From: JBMNOI01 sp050942995
GTDB lineage: Bacteria; Chloroflexota; Anaerolineae; UBA1429
DNA length: 11,745 bases
Reading direction: 5' to 3'
NCBI GenBank assembly: GCA_050942995.1
Contig: JBMNOI010000119.1
Location: forward strand, 1-11,745
The notes under the pieces were generated by a model. It made no database searches, was not told the DNA's origin, and saw nothing but the letters and a program-made list of their open reading frames with translations. The translations under genes and the position numbers were made by a program. Shown here in pieces: positions 1 through 6,295 of this stretch. Within the stretch, counting starts at the first letter, position 1, and every line of letters begins with the position of its first letter.

Positions 1-29
1 CGTCCATTCAGTCGCAACAGGAGCTATTA

Positions 30-635
30 TTGTCTGAAGCACAGCCCCGGATGCGCTATGCGCTCGTTGCACGCGTGCCGCGCTCCGTCGAGGTTCGCAT
101 CGAGGATCTGTTCCTCCATATCGCCGGCAGCACCAAGTCGAACATGGGCTACCATATCACACTGGTCGGCCCGTTCTTTATGGCCAATGACAGGGATCAT
201 CGCTCACTGGCGGGCATCGCCGAGACCTGCCGCCGCTGGCGACCGTTCACCGTCTATCTGGGCGGGCTGGGCACCTACATCTCGCCGGATAACAACGCCG
301 TCTATCTGCATATCACAGATCCCGCGCCGATCTCGGCCCTCAACCACGACCTGACGCTGGCCCTGAACGGGCAGATCGAGTCCCAGTTTGTCTGTGAGCC
401 CGAGTCCGACCGGGCCGGCTATCGCCCCCATGTGACCCTGGCCCTGAGCCTGACGGACCGCGAGCTGGACGAGTTCCTGCGGGTCGGCTCGGACGAGCTG
501 ACCGGTGTCTCGTTTCAGATCGACGACCTCTGGCTGGTACAGGAGATGGGCGGCGGGTCGTGGCGTTATTTGCAGTGCTACCCTCTGGGCGCCGAGGCAC
601 AGGACGCCCCCCCGGGTATCGATCGAACCTATTGA
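30..635 (+). CDS. 2H phosphoesterase / 2'-5' RNA ligase family protein
   Basis: The 201-aa product carries the two HxT motifs that define the 2H phosphoesterase (LigT / 2'-5' RNA ligase) superfamily: HITL at residues 42-45 and HVTL at 134-137, about 90 residues apart as expected for the two-lobed fold. Family members act on 2'-5' or cyclic phosphodiester bonds in RNA or nucleotides; the substrate cannot be deduced here. No signal peptide or membrane segment is visible, so it is probably cytoplasmic. I chose the TTG start at 30 because an AGGAG Shine-Dalgarno (19-23) lies 6 nt upstream; an in-frame ATG at 51 is an alternative that would also keep both motifs. The gene sits 130 nt upstream of the acyltransferase-like gene on the same strand. 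Family confidence is high; specific activity is unknown. Confidence 0.85.
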   Translation: MSEAQPRMRYALVARVPRSVEVRIEDLFLHIAGSTKSNMGYHITLVGPFFMANDRDHRSLAGIAETCRRWRPFTVYLGGLGTYISPDNNAVYLHITDPAPISALNHDLTLALNGQIESQFVCEPESDRAGYRPHVTLALSLTDRELDEFLRVGSDELTGVSFQIDDLWLVQEMGGGSWRYLQCYPLGAEAQDAPPGIDRTY

Positions 636-765
636 GCTCTTGCCTGACGTGATGAGGTCACATCGGGCTATTTCCCCATTGGCCCGGTTCAGGCTATTAT
701 ATCCGCATCCCGCAGCCCCTCACGGGGTTGTCTCTTACAACACATGCGAGCAACCGGGAGGAGCC

Positions 766-1920
766 ATGGCCGCCGCAGACTTTTGCATCGAGCCGGTTCA
801 GAACACGCCACGGGAACGAAAGCAGTTCATCCTGTTCCCCTTTCGCCATTATCGTGATGATCCCAACTGGGTGCCGCCGCTGATCGGCGAGCGGATGGTT
901 CATCTCGATCCGGCGCGCAATCCGTTCTTTCAGCACGCCGAAATGCAGATGTTCCGAGCCGTGCGCGACGGACGCATCATCGGCACCATCGCGGCCATCG
1001 CCGATGAGACCCATCCCCGAATATGGAACGAATCGGTGGGCTTTTTCGGGTTGTTCGAGTGCATCGACGACGAACGCGTCGCCGCAGGGTTGTTCGATGC
1101 CGCCCGAAGCTGGCTGGCCGAGCGGGGGCGCGAGATCATGCGCGGCCCGATGAACCTCAACATCAATGACGAGATCGGGCTGCTTATTCAGGGGTTCGAC
1201 GGCCCCCCCATGATCATGATGACCTACAACCCGCCCTATTATCAGCGGCTCATGGAAGGCTATGGCCTGCAAAAGGTCAAAGACCTGTTCGCCTACTATA
1301 TCGACGTGGCCGGCTATGGGCGAAACCTGGAGAACATGCCCGAGCAGGTCACGCGGGTGGCGCGCATCGCTCAAGAGCGGTACCATGTCACGATGTGCAC
1401 CGTAGACCTCAAGAACCTGCAGAGCGAGATCGAGCTGATCAAGCCGATCTACCGTGAGGCCTGGGCGCGCAACTGGAGCGCCATCCCCATGACCGATGCC
1501 GAGTTCGATTATCTGGCCGACAACCTCAAGGCCGTCATTGATCCGGATCTGACCTACATCGCCTTTATCGACGATAAGCCCATCGGCGTATTCCTGGCCG
1601 TGCCCGACTATTGCGAGGTCGCCATTCATATGGGTGGCCGATTGTTCCCCATCGGCTGGGCCAAGTACCTCTGGTACCGGCGCAAGATCAAAGGCTTGCG
1701 CGTCATGATCATGGGGGTGCAAGAGGAGCATCGCCTCAAGGGCGTCGAGTCGTTGTTCTATCAGGAGGGCGTGCGCACGGCGGTGAACAAGGGCTATACC
1801 CACGCCGAGATGTCGTGGATCCTGGAGGACAATTACAAGGTAAGGCGCGGCATCGAGATGATGGGCGGGCGGCACTATCGCACCTATCGCATGTACGATA
1901 TACCCACCTCTGCCGGGTGA
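766..1920 (+). CDS. GNAT-fold N-acyltransferase-like protein, substrate unknown
   Basis: The 384-aa predicted cytosolic protein resembles a widespread family usually annotated as GNAT-like or hypothetical (YghO-like). The C-terminal half looks like an acyl-CoA N-acyltransferase domain: VQEEHRLKGVESLFY at about 318-332 matches the acyl-CoA-binding R-x-x-G loop of motif A, and EMSWILEDN at 348-356 followed by RRGIEMMGG and YRTYRMYD is the conserved tail of this family. The N-terminal half (PNWVPPL at 33-39, RGPMNLNIND at 126-135) is a second, diverged conserved region, so the protein may be a tandem GNAT. The ATG at 766 is chosen because GGGAGGAG (756-763) precedes it; the open frame extends further upstream, but that part overlaps the end of the previous gene and reads as spurious. 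The substrate is not determinable; some related bacterial acyltransferases act on lipids or sphingoid bases, but nothing here proves that. Confidence 0.75.
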   Translation: MAAADFCIEPVQNTPRERKQFILFPFRHYRDDPNWVPPLIGERMVHLDPARNPFFQHAEMQMFRAVRDGRIIGTIAAIADETHPRIWNESVGFFGLFECIDDERVAAGLFDAARSWLAERGREIMRGPMNLNINDEIGLLIQGFDGPPMIMMTYNPPYYQRLMEGYGLQKVKDLFAYYIDVAGYGRNLENMPEQVTRVARIAQERYHVTMCTVDLKNLQSEIELIKPIYREAWARNWSAIPMTDAEFDYLADNLKAVIDPDLTYIAFIDDKPIGVFLAVPDYCEVAIHMGGRLFPIGWAKYLWYRRKIKGLRVMIMGVQEEHRLKGVESLFYQEGVRTAVNKGYTHAEMSWILEDNYKVRRGIEMMGGRHYRTYRMYDIPTSAG

Positions 1921-1987
1921 CATCGTCTATGGCGCGGCATCGGGGATATGCACCGGATGACGCGCCTCTTTGCGAGCTGTGCGACCG

Positions 1988-2788
1988 TTACCGGCTCGAT
2001 GACGTGACCGAAAAGTGGAATCGCTGCTGGAAACGGCGCAGCAGGCGCAGCAATGACGCGCCGAACAGCCAGGTCAGCAGAGCGTTGCCCCCGGCGCGCC
2101 CCACATCCCACCAGAAGGAAGTGAGCAGGTAGAATGCGCCATAGTGGCGCAACGCCTGCCCCAGGGACATGCCCGGTTGCCAGTAAAGATCGGCCTGCGC
2201 CGGCTGAAAGAGATAGGGCCAGAACCAGATATTCATCAATGCGCCAAAGAGGAATCCCCAAAGCAGTCCCCAGGCCCCCAGCATCGCCACCTCGACCCGG
2301 CGATGACGCTCTATGCGCGGCAACCAGCCCGACGTCAACCCGACCCAGCCTGCGCCCAGCATCTGATAGGGCAGCCATGGCCCCACCCCCGCGCCGATGA
2401 GGGCCGATACGAGGATCGATAGCGCCCCCAGCAAAAAGCCGAATGTGGAGCCATAGACATAGCCACACAGCACCGGCAGCACGAATACGGCGGCGAATCC
2501 GGCCGGCCCGGGCACGGCCCGCAATACGGCGTTGGCCGCCGTGAGCGCCCCCAGGATGGCCACCGTTTTCGAGTTCATCGCCCCGCTGCCCAGTGTCGCC
2601 AGCAGAGCCCCCAGACACAGCACGATCAGGGCCATGGTGATGAGGGGCGCCTCACGGACGCCCGCATCGAATGCGGTCACCGACTGCACCAGGGTGGCGC
2701 TAAAGAAAGGATAGACAAAGGCCACCCCGCCCAGCAGGCTGGCCAGAAGCAGAATCATGGCGTTCAAAATGCGGGCGATACGGGTCAC
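1988..2788 (-). CDS. ECF transporter S component, probably corrinoid/cobalamin-specific (CbrT-like)
   Basis: This 266-aa, very hydrophobic protein has about six membrane segments (roughly residues 8-30, 48-68, 75-118 as two, 120-142 and 168-190, plus a C-terminal one near 240-257). The stretch containing GYVYGSTFGFLLGALSIL and GAGVGPWLPYQMLG (about 109-145) is typical of ECF substrate-binding proteins. It would bind the vitamin at the outer face and associate with the EcfT and ATPase encoded just upstream. It starts at a GTG whose TGA-overlapping arrangement (GTGA, 2785-2788) couples it to the ATPase gene; GAGG lies about 6 nt upstream. Its place as the last gene of an operon led by a cobalamin riboswitch and btuR argues for cobalamin or a precursor such as cobinamide. 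That specificity is inferred from context, not from recognised binding residues. It ends 67 nt from the convergent acyltransferase-like gene; I see no clear terminator between them. Confidence 0.82.
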   Translation of the reverse strand: MTRIARILNAMILLLASLLGGVAFVYPFFSATLVQSVTAFDAGVREAPLITMALIVLCLGALLATLGSGAMNSKTVAILGALTAANAVLRAVPGPAGFAAVFVLPVLCGYVYGSTFGFLLGALSILVSALIGAGVGPWLPYQMLGAGWVGLTSGWLPRIERHRRVEVAMLGAWGLLWGFLFGALMNIWFWPYLFQPAQADLYWQPGMSLGQALRHYGAFYLLTSFWWDVGRAGGNALLTWLFGASLLRLLRRFQQRFHFSVTSSSR

Positions 2789-4407
2789 AGGCGCCTCAAA
2801 ACATCGTCAACGGTGAGAAAGCGATCGTCACGAAACAGCTTGTTGATCTGCGAGGCGAACACCATCGATTGGGTCATCACCTCACGGGTGGCGCCGTCCA
2901 CCACGATCTCGCCGTCGCCCAGGATGATGACCCGATCGGCGGCCGCAGCGGCCAGCTCTACATCATGGGTCGAAAGGATGACGGTGCGCCCACGGGCGCG
3001 CTCGGCCTCCAGATAACGGAGCAGCGCCTGCTTCTGAACGTAATCGACGCCGCGGGTGGGCTCGTCCAGCAGGATGATGCCCGGCTCGGCGGCCAGAATC
3101 GAGGCCAGCGCCACGCGTTGCCGCTCCCCCACGCTCAGATCGCGAGGATAGCGCCCGGCGCAACCGCCCAGCCCCAGGCTGTCCAGCAGATCGGCCCCAT
3201 CATCGGCCGGTAGACCGTGGCTACGCCGGGTAAAGGCAAGCTCATCGGCCACGGTGTCGGAAAAGAGCAGGGCATCGGGGTTCTGTGGCACATAGCCCAC
3301 CACGCCGATGATCTCTTCCAGGGGAACGCGCCGTGTATCCATATCGCGCACGCGCACCTCTCCCCGATCAGGCTGCAGCAGGCCCACCATGTGTTTGAGC
3401 AGCGTGGTCTTGCCCGATCCGTTGCGCCCCATGACGGCTACCATCTCACCCCGGCGCACCGCCAGAGATACCCCCTTGAGGGCAGGCCGCCCGTTGTAGG
3501 CATGCCACAGGTCGCGAACGACGATCTCTGGTGATGCGCCCGTATCCCCTCGATCGGAGGCGCCGGGATCGGAGCGGTTCTTGCGCGGCTGCGCATCGAC
3601 GGACTGCAACAGATCGCGGGCATGACGGCGGGCCTCTTTTAACGTCAGCGGCAACGGTCGCCAGCCCAGCGCTTTGCCCAGTTGCACCAGAGGCGGCGCC
3701 AGATCGATGTCGGCCAGCACATCAGCGGGCGCGCCGACGAGGGGGGGCTGCCCCTCCCCCGGCATATAGATGACGCGATCGGCATATTGCACCACCCGCT
3801 CCAGGCGATGCTCCGAAAGCACCACCGTCAACCCCAGGTCGTCATTGAGCTTTTGCAGGGCGGTCAACACCTCTTCGGCGGCCTGCGGATCGAGCTGCGA
3901 TGTGGGCTCGTCCAGCACCAGCACCTGGGGCTGCAGGGTGAGCACCGAGGCGATGGCCACACGTTGCTTTTCGCCGCCGGATAGGGTGCTGATACGCCGA
4001 TTGCGCAGATGGGCGATGTCGAGCTGATCCAGCACCTCCTCGACGCGCTTACGCATGAGAGACTGGGGCAGATTATGATTCTCCATGGCAAAAGCCAGCT
4101 CGGCCTCGACGGTATCCACCACGAACTGAGACTCGGGGTCCTGAAAGACAAAGCCCACCAGAGCGCTCATATCGCGGGGCGAGGCCTGCACCGGATCGCG
4201 GCCCTGCACGCGCAGCGAGCCGCCCACCGTGCCGCCGTAAAAGTGGGGCACCAGCCCGTTCAGGCAGCGCAACAGCGTCGACTTGCCCGATCCCGAGGCG
4301 CCCACCACCAGCACGAACTCGCCATCCTCGATGGTGAGGCTCAGACCCCGCAGAACAGGCTCGTCGGCGTTGGGATAACTGTAGGTGACACCGTCAAAGA
4401 CGATCAT
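2785..4407 (-). CDS. ECF transporter fused two-domain ATPase (EcfA-EcfA')
   Basis: The 540-aa protein contains two ABC ATPase domains in one chain. Domain 1: Walker A GASGSGKST around 36-44, Q-loop Q89, signature LSGGEKQR at 142-149, Walker B VLVLDEP at 162-168, switch His200. Domain 2: Walker A GRNGSGKTT at 327-335, Q-loop Q375, signature LSVGERQR at 424-431, Walker B IILLDEP at 444-450, His481. A charged linker of about 40 residues (255-295) joins them. It powers the ECF transporter from the cytoplasmic side, replacing separate EcfA1/EcfA2 subunits as in dedicated (group I) systems. The ATG at 4407 is chosen because it overlaps the ecfT stop (ATGA) and follows GGGGAGG with a 5-nt spacer; the 16-residue upstream extension of the open frame lies inside ecfT and is unlikely. 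The second signature has Val for the usual third-position Gly. Confidence 0.93.
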   Translation of the reverse strand: MIVFDGVTYSYPNADEPVLRGLSLTIEDGEFVLVVGASGSGKSTLLRCLNGLVPHFYGGTVGGSLRVQGRDPVQASPRDMSALVGFVFQDPESQFVVDTVEAELAFAMENHNLPQSLMRKRVEEVLDQLDIAHLRNRRISTLSGGEKQRVAIASVLTLQPQVLVLDEPTSQLDPQAAEEVLTALQKLNDDLGLTVVLSEHRLERVVQYADRVIYMPGEGQPPLVGAPADVLADIDLAPPLVQLGKALGWRPLPLTLKEARRHARDLLQSVDAQPRKNRSDPGASDRGDTGASPEIVVRDLWHAYNGRPALKGVSLAVRRGEMVAVMGRNGSGKTTLLKHMVGLLQPDRGEVRVRDMDTRRVPLEEIIGVVGYVPQNPDALLFSDTVADELAFTRRSHGLPADDGADLLDSLGLGGCAGRYPRDLSVGERQRVALASILAAEPGIILLDEPTRGVDYVQKQALLRYLEAERARGRTVILSTHDVELAAAAADRVIILGDGEIVVDGATREVMTQSMVFASQINKLFRDDRFLTVDDVLRRL

Positions 4408-5465
4408 GAACGCCTCCCCATGTCCGCCCGGGCCACATGCCGCGTCCTCTTCCATGCCAGCAGAGCGGGCGCCGCCAGCAACAACAGAGACAGCCCCACC
4501 GAGGGGCGAAAGGCGGGCATCATCGAATAGGGCGGATACGGATAATAGGCCAGAGCCATGGCATCGAGGACGCGGGTGACCAGCACGCCGGCCAGAGCGA
4601 CGGCGCCGCAGAGAACGATGACGGTATCATCCCCCTCCCAGCGCTCCCGGCGATAGCGGGTGCGACGCACACCCCGCCCCTGAGCGTAGAACGTACCCGC
4701 CACGAGCACGCCCCCCGCCGCCAGCATTACGATGCCCCACAGAGGGCGCTGCGCCCAGTACATGCGCAGCGCCAATCCGGTCAGCAGCAGACCGGATAGC
4801 AACACCCCTCGATGTCTGTGGCCCTCCGCCGTCCCATCGCCAAATCCCCGTGATTCCATCGACTCGGCCAGCCCGATGGCGCGCTCCAGCGCCATGGTCA
4901 GCAGCGGCACGATCAGGGGCAACATATCGCGCCGGCCTCGAAACCGATGCCCGCGAATGCGCTGCGCCTCGCGAATATCCCGGGCACTGACGATGAGCTG
5001 AGGCACAAAGGTCAGCGCAATGGAACTGACCACGCCCGCCTGGTGCAAAAAGGGCGGCACCAGACGCACCAATTGCGAGGCATCGACCGCGAGGTTGAAC
5101 GCGGCAAAGATCAACAACACCGTCCACAGGCTGAACGCCGAGGCCAACCCGGCGACTATGGCCTCCAGAGTGATGTCGCCGCCCACCAGCGGCCAGCTCA
5201 GCGGCAGGCGAAACAGCACATGGCGTCCCTGATGAACCATCAGCGCATTAAAGGGCACGGCGATGAGGCCGATGACGGCCCCCAGACGCAACAGACCCCG
5301 CCAGCCCATAGCGGCCCCGGCATCCTCACGCTCTATGACGACGAGCGCCAGCCCGGCGGCCAGGGCGATGATGGCGGTATAGATCGGATTGCGGATCATC
5401 AGCGCCGGTATCGCGGCGCATCCCGCCCATATCACCCAGGATAGTGTGTTCCTCATGGCTGCCAC
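4404..5465 (-). CDS. ECF transporter transmembrane coupling protein (EcfT/CbiQ family)
   Basis: A 353-aa membrane protein with the two cytoplasmic coupling-helix motifs of EcfT: EAQRIRG at 166-172 and ESMESRGFG at 201-209 (the usual family form is A-x-E-A-R-G-F-G-like). These dock onto the two ATPase domains and transmit ATP-driven motion to the S component. Hydrophobic segments precede the motifs (about 8-44, 58-78, 100-128, 143-160). Beyond residue 215 lie roughly four further hydrophobic stretches (about 219-236, 241-258, 281-300, 322-337), making the protein longer than the roughly 250-270 residues typical of EcfT. Start: GTG at 5465 is given, 6 nt after the btuR stop; an in-frame ATG at 5456 is equally plausible, as neither has a strong Shine-Dalgarno. 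It overlaps the ATPase gene by 4 nt. Confidence 0.88.
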   Translation of the reverse strand: MAAMRNTLSWVIWAGCAAIPALMIRNPIYTAIIALAAGLALVVIEREDAGAAMGWRGLLRLGAVIGLIAVPFNALMVHQGRHVLFRLPLSWPLVGGDITLEAIVAGLASAFSLWTVLLIFAAFNLAVDASQLVRLVPPFLHQAGVVSSIALTFVPQLIVSARDIREAQRIRGHRFRGRRDMLPLIVPLLTMALERAIGLAESMESRGFGDGTAEGHRHRGVLLSGLLLTGLALRMYWAQRPLWGIVMLAAGGVLVAGTFYAQGRGVRRTRYRRERWEGDDTVIVLCGAVALAGVLVTRVLDAMALAYYPYPPYSMMPAFRPSVGLSLLLLAAPALLAWKRTRHVARADMGRRS

Positions 5466-5471
5466 ATCCGA

Positions 5472-6005
5472 TCAGAACTCGATGCCACGGCGCGCGGCGA
5501 TGCCTTGCCGATAAGGATGTTTCACCTCGACCATCTCGGTGACCAGGTCGGCCCGATCCAGTAGCGCCTGAGGCGCCCGCCGTCCGGTGAGCACCATCTC
5601 GACCTGAGGCGGGCGTCTGTCGATGAGGGCCAGCACCTGCTCTACGGTGGCCAAGCGAAAATGCAGGGCCACACAGATCTCGTCCAGTACGACCAGATGA
5701 TACTCCCCCCTATCGAGAATTTCGGCCACGCGCCGCAGGCCGTTCTGCACCATCTCGACATTCTGAGGCGAGACCTCATTCATGCGGAGCAGGCGCGGCT
5801 GCCCGAACTGTTCGACGGTGATCAGCGGCGCAAGCAAAGAAGCGGCTCGCCGTTCGCCCGTCTCCTGTCCCTTCATGAACTGGCCGATAAACGAACGACG
5901 TCCCCACCCCGCGGCACGCCATGCCAGCCCCAGAGCGGCGGTCGTCTTGCCCTTGCCGTCGCCGGTATATATCTGCACCAACCCGCGCTCGTTCGCCTCG
6001 GCCAT
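5472..6005 (-). CDS. cobO: Cob(I)yrinic acid a,c-diamide / cobalamin adenosyltransferase (CobA/CobO/BtuR type)
   Basis: The 177-aa protein transfers the 5'-deoxyadenosyl group of ATP to Co(I) corrinoids, giving the adenosylated coenzyme form. It has the modified P-loop GDGKGKTT at 15-22 near the N-terminus, GQFMKGQETGE at 41-51, the Walker B-like LVVLDEI at 104-110, LTGRRAP at 139-145 and the family's C-terminal EVKHPYRQGIAARRGIEF region (about 160-177). Length matches the family (about 170-200). The ATG at 6005 is chosen because AGGAG (complement of 6012-6016) lies 6 nt upstream; a TTG five codons earlier overlaps that site and is less likely. It is the first gene after the cobalamin riboswitch and its terminator. 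The ecfT gene follows after 6 nt, so imported corrinoid would meet the adenosylating enzyme made from the same mRNA. The symbol could equally be btuR or cobA. Confidence 0.93.
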   Translation of the reverse strand: MAEANERGLVQIYTGDGKGKTTAALGLAWRAAGWGRRSFIGQFMKGQETGERRAASLLAPLITVEQFGQPRLLRMNEVSPQNVEMVQNGLRRVAEILDRGEYHLVVLDEICVALHFRLATVEQVLALIDRRPPQVEMVLTGRRAPQALLDRADLVTEMVEVKHPYRQGIAARRGIEF

Positions 6006-6021
6006 GGTCCGCTCCTGCAAA

Positions 6022-6056
6022 TAAAAAAGTCTCTCGCCCGGAAGGGCAAGAGACAG
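6022..6056 (-). terminator. Riboswitch-controlled intrinsic terminator ahead of cobO
   Basis: On the minus strand, GTCTCTTGCCC (6054-6044) pairs with GGGCGAGAGAC (6039-6029) across a TTCC loop. This gives an 11-bp stem including one U-G wobble, followed at once by TTTTTTATTT. It sits between the riboswitch aptamer and the cobO Shine-Dalgarno, so it is not the end of a gene but an attenuator within the leader. The likely effect is premature termination when cobalamin is bound. Confidence 0.9.
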
Positions 6057-6094
6057 TCGGCCAGTTCTCCTCCCCTTTCTCTCGAAGGCGATGG

Positions 6095-6220
6095 AGACGC
6101 AGAGGCGGGCGATCTGGCTCTCCCGGCAGGGCCGGGATCACAGTTGCGGGACAGCGCCGGATTTACACCGGCTTCCCCCTGTTCGTCCGGGCATCGGCCA
6201 CAGACGACCTCTGCGTGTCG
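6095..6220 (-). ncRNA. Cobalamin (B12) riboswitch aptamer
   Basis: Read on the minus strand, the conserved cobalamin-aptamer core is present: GGGGAAGCCGGTG, then AAATCCGGCGCTGTCCCGC and ACTGTG, and later GAGAGCCAGATCGCCCGCCT. Pairings visible: closing P1 is ACGCAGAGG/CCTCTGCGT (6216-6208 with 6105-6097, 9 bp); a P2-like stem is TCGTC/GACGA (6207-6203 with 6187-6183); P5 is GCCGG/CCGGC (6172-6168 with 6160-6156); a peripheral hairpin TCCCGG/CCGGGA lies at 6137-6121. Adenosylcobalamin or another corrinoid is the known ligand class. It begins within about ten bases of the predicted transcription start and controls the downstream terminator. Confidence 0.93.
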
Positions 6221-6231
6221 CATATGAGCAT

Positions 6232-6260
6232 ACTATAGCGATGCGACAACGGCCTGTCAA
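6232..6260 (-). promoter_or_regulatory. Sigma70-type promoter of the riboswitch/cobO/ECF operon
   Basis: On the minus strand TTGACA (complement of 6255-6260) is followed after exactly 17 bp by TATAGT (complement of 6232-6237). This is a near-consensus promoter. The predicted start at about 6224-6226 places the riboswitch P1 helix almost at the 5' end of the RNA, which is the usual geometry. It lies within 40 bp of the copA stop. Confidence 0.85.
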
Positions 6261-6262
6261 AA

Positions 6263-6295
6263 GCATATGGATCCGGTCGTCGCCGGCGGCCGACC
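6263..6295 (-). terminator. Possible weak copA terminator hairpin
   Basis: Immediately after the copA TAG, GGTCG (6295-6291) and CGACC (6279-6275) form a 5-bp GC-rich stem around a GC-rich interior that may pair further with a bulge. No uridine run follows directly; the nearest T stretch, CTTTTG near 6257-6262, belongs to the -35 region of the next operon. It may be a weak or factor-assisted terminator, or nothing. Confidence 0.3.

Noticed and set aside
713..730. Small hairpin CAGCCCC-TCAC-GGGGTTG between the first two genes
   Set aside because: It could be a terminator of the first gene, but it is followed only by TCTCTTA and lies close to the next ribosome site; the evidence is too weak to annotate.
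505..765. N-terminal extension of the acyltransferase-like gene by 87 codons
   Set aside because: It overlaps the end of the preceding gene out of frame and spans the intergenic region; the ATG at 766 has a strong Shine-Dalgarno and starts the conserved region.
697..1923. A 408-codon open frame on the minus strand opposite the acyltransferase-like gene
   Set aside because: It is the antisense shadow of a GC-rich gene: low-complexity, His/Asp-rich, no recognisable domain and no Shine-Dalgarno, while the plus-strand gene has clear family motifs and a ribosome site.
1921..1987. Terminator between the convergent acyltransferase-like and S-component genes
   Set aside because: No stable stem followed by a T-run on either strand was found in these 67 bases.
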